Both the position numbers and the translations under genes were made by a program. The notes under the pieces were generated by a model, which made no database searches, was not told the DNA's origin, and saw nothing but the letters and a program-made list of their open reading frames with translations. DNA of 64,000 nucleotides from Garcia nutans. Its lineage: Eukaryota > Streptophyta > Magnoliopsida > Malpighiales > Euphorbiaceae. Position 1 is the stretch's first letter. Each line of letters starts with the position of its first letter. The stretch lies in contig CANTUV010000026.1 in NCBI GenBank assembly GCA_947685225.1, positions 51,607,501-51,671,500 on the forward strand. Reading direction: 5' to 3'. Positions 34,601 to 47,069 of this stretch are shown here, piece after piece.

Positions 34601-37600
34601 TTGTGTTTAGATCAACAGAAAAGATCTTACTCACTTGAAGGTCTATGCTATTGATGTTGATGAAGCTGATGAGGTAAATGCAGTAAATTTTTATACCATG
34701 TCAATTCTTTTTATTAAATTACATTATCTGGGACCCTGTTAATTTTTTTTTGAAGTATTGTAGCTTGATGATGCCCTGAGCGCAACAAGGTTACCGGACG
34801 GTCGGATAAAAGTTTGGATACATGTTGCAGATCCAACTCGATATGTGCAACCTGGAAGCACAATAGACAGGTTTTACTGAGTATTCCTCAACACATAAAT
34901 AATGTTTTTCATTTTACCTTAATTTTTGAAGTGGTTTAAGCTATATTTTGTAATTTGCAGGGAGGCGTTGAGAAGAGGAACTTCTGTTTTCTTGCCCTCA
35001 GCTACTTATACAATGTTTCCAGAGAAACTTGCGATGGAGGGAATGAGTTTGAAACAAGGAGAGGTTTGCAACGCAGTTTCAGTATCTGTTGTTCTGCATT
35101 CTGATGGCTGGTAAATAAATTTACAGGATGTGAGAGTGACTTTCATTGTATGCATGTTTGTGTTTGTATAGATGTCAGTGGAACTTCAGGAATGTGGGAC
35201 AACTTAAAATATGATGTCTTATTACTTGATATTATGTTATAATATTGTGGGTACAACAGCATTGCAGAATACTCTGTGGATAGCTCAATTATTAAACCAA
35301 CCTATATGCTGACATATGAGAGTGCTTCTGAGCTGCTTCATTTGAACCTTGAAGAGGAGGCTGAATTAAGAATTCTTTCTGAGGCTGCAGCTCGCCGGCT
35401 AGAATGGCGTCGCCAACAGGTTGGTCTTATTGCCCTTCATCTATAAGTCCAATTAAATGAGCGCAAGCTTTTCTAGCTTAGAATACAATCAAATTCTCTA
35501 CCCGGTCTTTTTTCTTTCTATTATGCTAGATGGACTTGATGAATTAATTGCATTTCCATTCATCCTAATTTTTGTTGTTATGCTAATGAGACCAGCAACT
35601 TGCAAAATGGTTTCCTTACTATTAATTCATGTAAAACTAGCTAGTTTTAAAAGTGTTAATGATATGAGTTAGTTTCACATATGGATCAGGGGAAATAACA
35701 ATAGCTGTAACAAGTACAGTGATAAAACAAATGCATATAGCCCATTATATAGATGTACATGTTACTGCAAATACTGTCTTTTTGTGGAATTTCTTCCCTG
35801 ATTTAGGAGGAATTATCAACAGGACTTTGGTGCACTGCTCCCTCTTTTCACTCTGTTTAGACCATAGTAAAATTTTGTACTTGGGGCCCCACGTGAACGT
35901 TAGTATTTGATGCATTGCTCTAAATTAATAAGTTCACATGCTTATTATGTCTCTGCATTGGGTATTGCATTAACTCCACAAGCTTGCAAACTGTCTTTTG
36001 TAAAGAACTTTAACCCATCCACATCTCATAACCCCATGTAATTAGTCTTAAAACAGTATTTACCTCCACAATTGTATTTTATGCTTTTAAGTACTATAAT
36101 AAGTTTCTTGAAACCAATATATCTTATAATTTTTATTTCATTGGAACACTCTGGTTGAGCATACTTGAGTGAAAAGTTCTATTTATAGATTTATTGTGCT
36201 AAATGGTTTTTATTGAAAGAAAGAAAAGAAGAAAAAGGGGAAAAAATACTAAGAACTTTTGATTTCTCAGGGTGCAGTTGACACGGCAACATTGGAAACT
36301 CGCATCAAGGTGATTAATCCAGAAGATCCAGAGCCATCAATTAACCTTTATGTTGAAAACCAATCTGACCCTGCAATGCGACTCGTCTCCGAGATGATGA
36401 TCCTCTGTGGGGAAGTAATAGCCACCTATGGCTCTTGCAACAATATTCCTTTACCCTATCGAGGACAGCCTCAATCAAATATTGATGTATCTGCATTTGA
36501 ACATCTCCCTGAAGGACCTGTTAGAAGCGCTGCAATTGTTAGGATAATTCGAGCTGCTGAATTTGATTTCAGGAAACCTGTACGCCATGGAATTTTGGGA
36601 CTGCCTGGTTATGTTCAGTTTACTTCACCCATTCGTAGATATATGGATCTTCTTGCTCATTATCAGGTGACTTTCTTTTGTTCATGTCAATGATTTCCCA
36701 TGATTGGTTAATTTCAAAGCAAATTATCAGCACTTCTATAAGTTTTGGTTTATTATCATCTTCCAAATTTATTACTCGCTAAATCCTTTTTGTATGAGCC
36801 TAAATTAGACATTAGTCAGTCTAGCTTAAGGTTGTGCCATCTGACAAGAAGGCAAATTAATGCGCGTGAATGTGTTTAGGTCAAGGCTGTTCTTAGAGGT
36901 GAAACTCCTCCTTTCTCGGCTGGCCAGGTGGAAGGGATGGCTTCAATTATAAACATGCAAACAAGAGTAATAAGGAGGCTCTGCAATAGCAGTCTTCGCT
37001 ATTGGATAATAGAATTTTTGAAAAGGCAGCCAAAAGAGAGAAGATATCATGCACTGATCCTTAAATTTATCAAAGATCGAATGGCAGCCTTACTTCTAAT
37101 TGAGGTACGCCACAAAATACCACTATTGTATTCTGACCAGTTTAGCTAGTCTCCCCTCCCTCCTCCCTTCTTTTTCCCGATTTGCTTTGGTTTGTCCTTT
37201 ATCAGTGTGCTATGTTTTTTGAAAATTTAGTATGCTCAGTTAACTGATAGGAGGATTTGAAAATTTTGCAGTGCATGCCACTTAGACCATGAAAGATGTT
37301 TTTTGAGATTATTGAAGTATTGGTATTGGAATACCATGATTTTCATGAGATGTGTGTTTCACATTACAGTGAGTGTACCCATAATGCCAAATGGACCTTG
37401 CTAGCATGTTCACTGAGAGTGCATCCTGATCTTTTGCTAGCATGTTCACTGAAAGCATCCTGATCTTTTAAACTGTTAATCCTTACAACTGTAGCATTTT
37501 CTAATTTTTAGATTAATAAGCAGCATAATATTCCGTTCTTGTATAAATGTATCAAAATGTATTTTGAAATTTGATTGGTAATAAATATCTCTTCTCCTTG

Positions 37601-38819
37601 AAATTTGTAGCATATTGAGTCATTGGCACATGTTTGTTCTCTATTTTGAATTTTATCTTAATTTTCACATTATTTGTGTTTATCTATTTTGATTCTTATT
37701 CACATCAAATATGACTGAATAATGAATATTGATTTCTTTTATAAAATTTGATTATTGTAATATTTTCTTTTATGTAGATGGAATGATATTTTGAACCATA
37801 AATTTAATTCATAAATCTTAAACAGACAGAAAAACACATTTTTTTAGTCAAGTCTTGTAACAGTATTGCTATTTTATTCTATCAAACATGAAATTATTAT
37901 AAGAAAAAAAAATTCTAGGTTGTGAAACTAATCTACATTCTATGTAATGCGTCGTTGAAGGCATTATTTATTCTACTCTATATTATATTTCTACTCTATA
38001 TTAAATATTAATATCTCTATATTAATATCTCTAATCTATATTTAACACCTCTAACTCTATATTAATACTAACTCTATATTAATAAAAAATAATATTAATA
38101 GAAGAAAAAATTAATAATTCGTTTAATTTTTAATCCGACGGATTAATAAAAAGGGAGATTCCCTGGATATATATGCAAGACTCCGGAAAATGGATATCTC
38201 CAAAAAAGATTTTATGTTCAATTTTTTTTTTCTCTCCAACTAAATTGAGTCAGTGATCTTACTACTGTGAAAAAATATGCTAGGCGTGCTCAATTGGGTG
38301 AAATTTTTGAATTAGATCGTGCTACTTTGAAATCCGATGGTGTTTTTCGTAGCATTCCAAGGGGCTGGTTTACTTCATCACTGTAGGAGTTGGGTTCAAG
38401 CTTTCCCCGGCCCCTTCTCATCAATAGACTCCTGACGTATATGGAGTACAGTTCATTCAAAAAATTCTTATCTCTTTATCTATCTCTGAGATGCGTGGAT
38501 TTTTCATAAGTGCACAATCAATAAAATTTACTGCTTTATTTATTGTTTGTATGAGACTTTAGACATGACCTTTAACTATCCATTTTATGTGGTAGAAAAG
38601 CTAATGTTAAAACATCAGCATCAGTAACTATCCTATGCAAAGCACATAGTTCGATTGAATAAATCTAAAGCTCAATTGCTTGTTCTGTAGGTGGGGTTTC
38701 AAGCATCTGCGCTGGTGTCAGTGGGATTGCATATGGGAGATGAAATACAAGTTCAGGTGGAAGAAGCTCATGCACGCGATGATATTCTTTCCCTCAAGGA
38801 GGTTGTGGAAGGGGAGTAA
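31615..38819 (+). CDS. RNR1: Organellar RNase II/R family exoribonuclease
   Basis: Fourteen exons: 31615-31874, 32220-32373, 32512-32625, 32713-32790, 32860-32991, 33786-34007, 34246-34428, 34611-34673, 34764-34870, 34961-35110, 35260-35419, 36271-36666, 36880-37104, 38691-38819. All junctions are GT-AG and in frame, giving 790 residues, near the length of Arabidopsis RNR1. The first 60 or so residues are Ser/Arg/Phe-rich and almost free of acidic residues, as in organelle transit peptides. The RNB catalytic core starts at about residue 392; the metal-binding cluster reads AIDVDEADELDDALS, with D396, E402, D404 and D405 aligned to the four Asp of E. coli RNase II (one is Glu). The later block GYVQFTSPIRRYMDLLAH is the conserved RNB end motif, followed by a short S1-like tail. 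RNR1 degrades RNA 3' to 5' and matures rRNA ends in plastids and mitochondria. The last intron carries plastid-derived DNA. Confidence 0.95.
38245..38375 (+). other. Nuclear plastid-DNA insert: psbB fragment
   Basis: Within RNR1 intron 13, 38255-38374 reads in one frame as the CP47 (psbB) segment TVKKYARRAQLGEIFELDRA, then TLKSDGVFRSIPRGWFT, with one substitution in the usual FRSSPRGW. The few bases before (GTCAGT) also match psbB if six bases are deleted. The homology stops abruptly on both sides. CP47 is a plastid-encoded photosystem II protein, so this is transferred, non-functional DNA. Confidence 0.85.
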
Positions 38820-38904
38820 CAAGTTAATTATCATAGAAGTGAACCTGAGAGAAAAAAAAATGCAAAATCCTGAAATTCTTTCAAGCCATTTTAGTAATGA
38901 CTAG

Positions 38905-39262
38905 GTTCTGTTTTGGTGGTAATTCATTTTTCTGTGAGATGATTGGCATGCGACGTATGAATTCATGGGGAGTTCTACAAATTATGAACTAACCAACACT
39001 GTTACTCAAAGGGGAATCCTTTTGGACGTACTGAAAAGCTGCACATAAGTTTGTAGGCTATTCTCTGAATATGGAAATCTCATGGACAGAAATTGCTTGA
39101 GGACTCGATAAGTTTGCAGTGGTAGTTCCAATTCCAATCTACGCCCAATTCATTTGTATTTCTCATGGTAAATATCTTTGATGTATATCGAGTTTCATCC
39201 ATTAGTTATTGCTGGATACTGCATTTGCTTGTGTTTTTGCTAGAGCAACAAGGTTTTGCCCT
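38905..39262. other. RNR1 downstream region
   Basis: Sequence after the RNR1 stop, probably 3' UTR then spacer. No further gene was recognised. Confidence 0.4.
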
Positions 39263-39400
39263 TGCATATTAAACTATAGGCATCGAATGGAAGTTTTAGG
39301 AATAGGCATAACCTATTCCTATAACTTCCATGAATAGTGCTAAAATGATGCATATTAAACTATAGGCATCGAATGGAAGTTTTAGGAATAGGCATAACCT
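39263..39400. repeat. 52-bp direct repeat flanking an inverted repeat
   Basis: TGCATATTAAACTATAGGCA ... GGCATAACCT occurs at 39263-39314 and, without change, at 39349-39400. In between, CCTATTCCTATAACTTCCA is nearly the reverse complement of TGGAAGTTTTAGGAATAGG within copy 1, so copy 1 can form a hairpin. Confidence 0.85.
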
Positions 39401-42400
39401 AAAAACTTATTTTAGGTTGTGCTCTAATTTGTAAAACAAAGCATAACTTAATAAAAATTCTCATAACTATGATATTAATTCATGCATTGAAAAATTATGC
39501 ATATCAATTATATAGCCCATGTTTGTCTATCATTAATTTCGTTTGATGTATAAATATAATTATTTGTAGGAGTAATTTTAAAATTTTTTAAGGAATAATT
39601 TTTAATATTTTTCTTTCTAAATATTTTTTTTTTTGTATAAAGAGTATTTTAAATAGATATTTTTTCTAAAGTAAAAGAACAGACAAAGTATTAAATTTGT
39701 TATCAAAGTTACTTGTTGAGAGGAAATTATATTAATATTTTAAGTTTTAGAAGTGATTTTATTTGAAAGCTGAATTTTGTGGTGGATATGTGTGACTTTA
39801 ATTTAACAAAAGTATCATTATTGCTCTTCAAAAAAAAAGAAATAATACTTATGAATTAGAGTATGAAAATAAAAACAGTACGCGTTAGTTTTAATTTGGT
39901 TTAAGTTTCACCAATTCAATAAAAAAATATTTAAACTGTGCAGTTCAAATAAATTTTAATTTTCAAATTAAAAATTTACATTAATGTTTGTGTGTGTGTG
40001 TGTATAGATTTCGACTTCATGAGTTATATAAAAATAAAGAGTTAACGCACGAGTTGTATCATGCGGCGGTGTTTATACTTTACAAAACATGATGGTCATG
40101 GTGAAAAAGGCAATGAAAGGGCAAATGCCAAATCAATAATATTAGTTTTTCCACATTGAATATGTCCATATAATTTTCAAGAGAGAACCACTTCCGAAGA
40201 TATTGCCTGAAACAAAATCTCAGTCAATAATTCACTCTTGAGTTTTCCCATGGCTTGAAATTGAAGTGTGTAAGTGAAAGGTACACTGGTGGGGTATATT
40301 TAAAGATCTTTGTGTATTGATCATAAGCATCATATATGTGATTTTTGTGAGAGACACTTAAAGAGCAATTGATGAACTTTGCTGCATTTCATCTGGTAGG
40401 CAACAAGTACTAATGTTTATACTTCCTACGTTGATTTTCACATATTCTTTTTTTTCCCCATTTCTGTATCTCAAAAAATAAAAAAGAGTAGAAAATTAAT
40501 GGGTAATAATTAAAAAGAAAAAATTAACTTCCCTAATCTCCATATACTGATAAACTTCTCCATCAAAATGGAAGAGATGGAAATATTATAATAATTGTTA
40601 ACGGGATTTGAGGTATGGGTGCTTCGGGAAGCATGAAAGGTTGTTGAATTAGTTATTTTCGGGATTTGAATCTTTACTATAATGTCAGTCTAGAATTTTT
40701 AAGTCGGCACGCTATTCAGATTTCATATCCAGTCCCGCCATTCGACGTCAGAGGTTGAAAAGAAAGTTGAACTGTGATTGAATTAAATTTTTAGATAATA
40801 TCAACCAAAATTTATTTCTTATAAATTATACTAAATATAAATTTAAAAGTGTAATCTCAAAAAATAACTGTTAAGATTAATTGGAGAGTCTTTTTTTGTA
40901 TTAACCATATTATATATTTATATTTGGATATCTATCTATCTATATATATATATATATCCATATATACATGCATAAAATGATAAAAATTTGTCTTTTTTTT
41001 TGTCAGTAAGATGATGATATGATTGTAATAGCTGATATGAACATGTTTAATTGAGTTATGAAAAGATAGTACAAAAATTGGAAAAAATTATTAAAAAAAA
41101 AGAGTGGGAAGAGCACATGGAAGTAAAGAGCAGAAATCTGGTGGGTCATGAAATGAAGATTCATTGGTATAGTGAGCGTATTGTCTCCATTGACAAGGTC
41201 TAAATCACATGCTCATCTCATCTAATTGTTTTCTGTTAGCCTCCGATGCACCTTTGCTCCTCCTTTCCTTGACTTCTCTTAAATGCACATTCAGGGAGAA
41301 TTTTAGACTCTGTTTATTAATGTTGTAAGTTTTTTAATCTTTTATTTTTTTAAATAAAAAATTATCTTCAGTTTTTATTTTATATTTTTTAAAAACACAT
41401 TTTATATTTTTAGAAATTATATCATCATTTTTTCTCTATATATATATATAAACACATATTTTATTCACTTATTAAAAATTTATATTATTTATTCTAATGA
41501 TATATCATAATATTAATTAGATATTATAGATAATTATTAAAATAAAATTATTAAAATTAAAAAAAAGAGATAAACATCTCATGTTATGATTGGATTCACA
41601 AAAAAATAAAAAACTGTAAAAAAATAGTTAAGAGAGAAAAAAAATTTACTGATATATATCCCTTTACAAAATCAAAACATTAAAAGCCGTATCTTGTAGA
41701 TTTTATATTTATTCAAAATTATTTTTATTATTTTTTTAAAAAAGGTAAAAACTAAAGACAAAAGCTATCTCGAGCGTACCCTTAATTATTTTTTTAAATA
41801 ATTGTATTAAATTTTTATTAATTCCTGTAAGAGTAATTTGTTTAATACTATCATAGTAAATTAATAATTTTAGATTAAAAAGAAAGAATCATTTTGAACC
41901 GATCAATGAATTAATATATTGAGTTGTCATTTATATTTTATGGGATTAAAAATAATTTTGAACAAAATTTCAATTGTAAATATTGATTTATAATGTTTTG
42001 CCCTGGTTTTAATCATTGTTTTTTATTTTCTAAATCAAACGTTATACAAATAAAATCAAACAAATTTAGAAGTCAAATACTATACAATCTGTCCTAGCAA
42101 ATTAATTTTTTATTTTACAGTTACATAACAAAGATAATAAATAATTAAAATCAATTCATTCGCCAATTTTACAAAGTTAACGAATTATTTATGTATCGGG
42201 TCATAATTCATGCAAAGAAACGTACGTGGAAGCCTTTTTAATTGGTATGTTTATGGATTCCATGTTTATGATTTGTTGATTAGATTTCTATCTATCATGA
42301 GGTCAAACATTTTTTTACTGCAAAAACTATACAGTTTCTAGATTTACAATTTTTTTTTTCAGTTTAGTATAAATTATTTTAAATTTACCAATAATATCAA

Positions 42401-42660
42401 TTTATCACAAAATTAACAGAAACTATAATTTTCTTTTCAAAGAGCTAATTTATGCAATAGACAGTTTTTTCCATTGTAATTATTATATATTAATTAATAC
42501 GTGAGAGGAAAATATTTCATAGCAAGAATAATTAAGGTAGCCATCTAGTGGCAAAACTAGCTATTTATTAAGAGGGATAAAATTTTTACTGTGATTGTCG
42601 AAGATGAAATTAGTGAGACTGTAAAAAATTTTATCTGCAAAACATTACATGCAGCCTAGC
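39401..42660. other. AT-rich intergenic stretch, no gene seen
   Basis: Low-complexity AT-rich sequence with GT and TA microsatellites (for example near 39989 and 40940). TTATTGCTCTTC plus an A run at about 39819-39838 repeats the end of the 28-kb tandem units. Confidence 0.45.
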
Positions 42661-42679
42661 TCTTTTTGTCTATAAAATC

Positions 42680-42835
42680 ATGTCTGGAGGAGACTTTGCT
42701 GCAGCAGAGACTAAGAAAGCTCCCCACCTCCTCCTCATATATGCTTTCAACTGGCCAGCTAAAAAAATCGTATGGCCTCACACAATTTCACCTAATTTTG
42801 CCACTGTAGCCACCGACGGCTGCTATATAATATAG
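42680..42835 (+). CDS. Hypothetical 51-codon ORF
   Basis: ATG at 42680 opens MSGGDFAAAETKKAPHLLLI and stays open for 51 codons to TAG at 42833-42835. Its base composition is clearly richer in G and C than the flanks. A TATAAA at 42671-42676 is too close to act as a promoter for this start. No family is recognised. It may be a relic exon of a lost gene or a chance frame. Confidence 0.2.
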   Translation: MSGGDFAAAETKKAPHLLLIYAFNWPAKKIVWPHTISPNFATVATDGCYII

Positions 42836-44989
42836 ATAGCTGTTATCATAAGATAAATAATAAAACAGAACATTACGGTGATAACTGCGGAGATCGAATC
42901 CCTCAGCCCATCAATTGATACGGAATATAAATATTTATTTATTTATTTAAGTACAGTCCTCTTTTCGACTTCTTGTACATTCGTTAGTCTTAGAGAACAA
43001 TTCATTGATAAATTTATATAATATATGCTTAGGGATGGTAGTTTGGTAATTAAAAAATAAATAGATCAAAATTTTTCCCATTGAAAATCTATCAGTCTAA
43101 TCGATTAAATCAATTAAACCATATTTGGTTATAAAAGAAGTGTACTATATTACTTAACCAAAAAATATGTATATATATATTAGTATTCAAATGGCGTACA
43201 TATAATGCTTAGACACGTAATAGTATAATTAACCAGTAAATAATAATACAATATAACACATAAGTTATAATGCAGGATTTCAAATTAAACAAGTAATAAA
43301 CAAAACCTTACCCTAATGATTGGGCAGGTAGACAAAAGCTAAATATGAATTATATATATAATATAATATATAAAGTGTGTATATATATACAATATGATAA
43401 GGACATATATAGGTTTTTAATTTATCTCCAATTACTGGGGGGTGCATTACCCCCACACTCCAACTCCAAGTCCTAATCGATATATAGCCTTAAAATAATG
43501 GTTCTTTTTAATTATTAATTTGAAGATGAGATTTTAATTATAGAATCCCATGTGATGAGGTGGGATCCCAGAAACCTATATGCTAGGCGTGAATTAACTC
43601 TGAAGTCAAAAGCTTTATTAGTGAATAATGTGATACTAAACTTATTTTTATATTTTTATTTCAGAATTCCTAATCAACTGTTCTTAGATTATTTTATTTT
43701 ATTTATATATTATCTCATCCATTCCACTTCAATTATTATTTTTAAAATAATTACACATATTAAAATATTATTAGTCATTATAAATTTTATAATATTTTAT
43801 TTAATTATTAATTACCTCTTTTAAATATTATTTTTTTTATTAATTATTAATTTTATAAGTGTCTAATATTTATAGAGATAAATTTAAAACTTTATAATTA
43901 ATATTATTTTAAATTTATAAAAATAAGAATTAAGGTGGAATAAAAAAAATTTTTCTTTTACGGAAATTAAAATAGAATGGAAGGAGTATATTCTATATTG
44001 ATCTATTATACACATCTTCCATTATATTTATATATATATATAGAGAGAGAGAGAGAAGAATTCACAAAACACGAAGGAGGGTAAATGTGTATAAATTAGA
44101 AGTGTAAAATAAAAATGAAGCAGAAGGCAAGTTCACGTGGGTATAATGAGAAGCTGCAGAAGCAAGGGGGTAAGAGTACATAGGATGGGGTTGCTGCTGT
44201 GTTGGTGAACTACACTCTTTGTTCTTCACCGATTCTCTAGATCTCATTGGTCGGTGCCTGCAACGTTTTTTTTTTTTTCATTCTTTTACATATGATATTT
44301 TATTAGGATTATGTAAGTATATATTACACGCATTACAAAGTAACACTTAACTGTAAGTAGAAACTATATTGATAAATTGATAATAAATACAAATTAAAGA
44401 ATTTGGAACAGTGTATATATCTACTTCAAAGAAAAAATAAAATATGCATAAAATAAATATGCTTTTTTAAATAGACATATTTTCGCAATAATGTATTAAA
44501 TATCTACTGAAAATGAAAAATTTTGCAAAAAAATTAGAGGAAGATAGCTTTTTTTAAGTTTAAAAAATTTTATAAAAATATAATTGAAAGAATTTGAGAA
44601 TACTAATTAAAGATTAATACTATTTTCACGTATACGTATGCGAATATAAAAATAGTTTTTTTTTCTTTTTCGCGTCAGAGATTAGTTATAAGTGTATTCA
44701 GGAATTGGCTTACGAGTTACCAAACTACAATAATTTTTAGGTATTAGTGATTATATGTTGTCCATGCATGGTCATAGTCCATGCATCACGCAATCAATAA
44801 CATAAATTAGTTTCATACAAAATAAAATATAAATAATAATATTTAATTATCTATCATATTTTTTGTACAAATTGTGTTTCATGTATATCCTCATATAACT
44901 ATAATTTAAATAATAATAATAATAATGATTTTATGATGTATTTGTCTATAGTTTATATTATATATCAAACAAATGATAATTAATATAGT
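42836..44989. other. AT-rich stretch with a GC-richer patch near 44.1 kb
   Basis: Mostly low-complexity AT. At 44100-44260 a GC-richer patch has, on the minus strand, an acceptor-like TTGCAG (44263-44258) followed by an ORF start (44247) with Gln/Pro/Ser-rich coding-like sequence of about 40 codons. No family is recognised and no partner exon found. Confidence 0.35.
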
Positions 44990-45004
44990 AAATTTGAAAT
45001 AAAC
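44990..45004. repeat. Target site duplication, left copy
   Basis: AAATTTGAAATAAAC, identical to 46309-46323. The last bases merge with the AAC tail of the LINE, so the true duplication may be a few bases shorter. Confidence 0.8.
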
Positions 45005-46250
45005 AACAACAACAACAACTAAGCCTTAATCCCAAACAAGTTGGGGTCGGCTGTATGGATTCTAAACAAAATAAGCTCAAAAGACACCAAAAAAGATACT
45101 CCAGCCTTAGGCCCCTTCCAAGACACGGATTTTACGTCTCCATTCAAGTCTGTCATTAATCAAATCCGCATCAAGATCTAAGGCACGTAAGTCTCTTGCT
45201 ATCACCTCCTTCCACACAGTTCTAGGTCTGCCACGACCTCTAGCCCCCTCAATCAACAAATTCTCACACTTACGAACCGCAGCATTAGGAGGTCTTCTTA
45301 AAACATGCCCATACCATCTAAGTCTTCCTTCCCTCACCTTATCTCCGACGTCCGCTACTTGGACTTTTTGTCGAATATGAACATTCTTAATTTTGTCCAG
45401 TCTGGTATGTCCACACATCCATCTTAGCATCCTCATTTCTGCCACACTCATCTTATGCAAATGTTGTCCTGTTGGTGCCCAACACTCACTACCATAGAGC
45501 ATCGCAGGTCTAACAACCGTCCTATAGAATTTACCTTTCACTTTCAGAGGTATTTTCTTATCACATAGAACCCCAGTCGCATCCTTCCACTTCAACCACC
45601 CTACCTGTATTCTGTGAGCCACATCTTCATCTATACGGCCATCATTCTGGAACACCGAACCTAAATATTTGAAGTGCTTGGTTTTAGGAACCAAAACTCC
45701 ATCCAACTTAACCTCATGTTCCTGCTTCTTCCTTAGACTGAACTCACAGTGCATATATTCCGTTTTACTCCTACTTAACTTAAAACCCTTGTCCTCGAGG
45801 GTTTTTCTCCACACTTCCAACTTACGGTTTACACCAGCACTAGTCTCATCAATTAAAATAATGTCATCAGCAAACAACATACACCAAGGAACATCGTCTT
45901 GTATGCTTCTAGTTAGCTCGTCCATAACCAGAGTAAATAAATATGGACTCATGGCCGAACCTTGATGCAATCCGGTAGTAATAGGGAAAGCCTCAGTGTC
46001 TCCACCAGGTGTTTTCACACTAGTGGATGCATTCTCATACATGTCCTTGATGATGTTGATATATTTGCCGTTGACTCCTTTCCTCTTCAAAACCCACCAT
46101 AACACTTCTCTTGGTACTCTATCATAGGCTTTCTCCAAGTCAATAAATACCATGTGGAGATCTTTCTTCTTCTCTTGATACAATTCTATTAGTCTTCTTA
46201 GAAGAGAAATAGCCTCCACGGTAGATCTCCCTGGCATAAACCCAAATGTC
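45005..46250 (-). mobile_element. 5'-truncated RTE-clade LINE
   Basis: On the minus strand the element runs from a truncated reverse transcriptase to a short 3' UTR with the plant RTE end CCGACCCCAACTTGTTTGGG and a (GTT)n tail (complement of 45003-45019). RTE LINEs insert by target-primed reverse transcription and often lose their 5' part. Here the start is inside the reverse transcriptase (FGFMPGRST), at about 46247-46250. It is flanked by 15-bp duplications. The open frame has no damage, so the insertion is young. Confidence 0.92.
45107..46237 (-). CDS. RTE LINE reverse transcriptase, C-terminal part
   Basis: An intact 376-codon frame, starting inside the ancestral ORF2 at GFMPGRST, runs without stop to the natural C-terminus. 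Motifs: LEKAYDRVPR (palm), TTGLHQGSAMSPYLF (QG motif), MLFADDIILI (catalytic FADD in place of YADD), LSRSKTEYM and HFKYLGSVFQNDG (thumb), then the RTE tail RLRWYGHVLRRP and RGRGRPRTVWKEV. The endonuclease and the N-terminal part of the polymerase are missing, so it cannot move itself. The ATG used as start is an internal Met. Confidence 0.93.
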   Translation of the reverse strand: MPGRSTVEAISLLRRLIELYQEKKKDLHMVFIDLEKAYDRVPREVLWWVLKRKGVNGKYINIIKDMYENASTSVKTPGGDTEAFPITTGLHQGSAMSPYLFTLVMDELTRSIQDDVPWCMLFADDIILIDETSAGVNRKLEVWRKTLEDKGFKLSRSKTEYMHCEFSLRKKQEHEVKLDGVLVPKTKHFKYLGSVFQNDGRIDEDVAHRIQVGWLKWKDATGVLCDKKIPLKVKGKFYRTVVRPAMLYGSECWAPTGQHLHKMSVAEMRMLRWMCGHTRLDKIKNVHIRQKVQVADVGDKVREGRLRWYGHVLRRPPNAAVRKCENLLIEGARGRGRPRTVWKEVIARDLRALDLDADLINDRLEWRRKIRVLEGA

Positions 46251-46373
46251 CTTTAATGTTTGATTACAAAAAATGCATGCAATATAAAGTAACGCTTAAA
46301 ATTCTTTAAAATTTGAAATAAACATTAAAGAATTTTAAGCGTTACTTTATATTGCATGCATTTTTTGTAATCA
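46251..46373. repeat. 49-bp perfect inverted repeat at the LINE 5' junction
   Basis: 46261-46309 is the exact reverse complement of 46325-46373, and 46251-46260 is the exact reverse complement of 46321-46330. The right arm is the pre-insertion flank (it follows the target duplication); the left arm lies inside the insertion, between the LINE and the right target duplication. Confidence 0.95.
46309..46323. repeat. Target site duplication, right copy
   Basis: AAATTTGAAATAAAC, identical to 44990-45004. Confidence 0.85.
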
Positions 46374-47065
46374 TCTTATTCAATTTAACGCAACAATATA
46401 TAAATTGTTGATTTTTTTTTATCAAAAAAAAATTATTGAATTTTTAACAACATTTATAGAGAAAATGTTTTGAGCAGTTTCCGTTGACCAATAGAAGGAG
46501 ATGGCACTTCCGCAGAGAGTGACAGAGACCCATGCATCGTAATGTTTTTACGTTTCAGACAGCCTCTCAGGATTATATATATAAATGGATTTTTGTTATA
46601 TGAATGTAAATAAACTAATTGTTTATTTTTAATTTATTGCAATAAATAAATAATTTCTTTTGCAATATTTTCACAATAAAAATTTAATTTGAAAGTTATT
46701 TTTCTTAAATTTTATACTAAAATTCTATACACCTCAAAAAAAATGTTACCTATAATACTAACAGCTAAAATTCTAAAATTAAATATTATAGGATGTAGAT
46801 CTATTAATAAACTCAAGATACTGCTGATATTCGCAAGGTAATTCTAGAGCTGGATAATTCTACCGAAGTCCAGATGATTTGTAGTGAGACTGTCGCAATT
46901 ACATAGATAGGATATATGCATATACGTTCAATGAGAAATCAGTAAAAAAATAATTATAAGAAAAGTAAATAATTTTATTGGTTGGGTGCATGTATATCCC
47001 ATCTAAATAATTATTTTCCAATATAATGCCGGTACACAGGATCAAGAACTTATGAAATTAGATTA
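46374..47065. other. Spacer, no gene seen
   Basis: AT-rich, with a GC-richer patch at 46465-46575 that shows no coding frame I recognise. Confidence 0.4.
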
Positions 47066-47069
47066 TTAA

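Noticed and set aside
38376..38480. Possible continuation of plastid DNA after the psbB fragment
   Set aside because: The sequence does not read as the next part of psbB and I recognise no other plastid gene in it.
42880..42935. GATCGAATCCC motif resembling a tRNA B box
   Set aside because: No matching A box, acceptor stem or cloverleaf could be formed around it.
45669..45965. Plus-strand frame opposite the RTE reverse transcriptase
   Set aside because: Antisense shadow of a strong RT frame.
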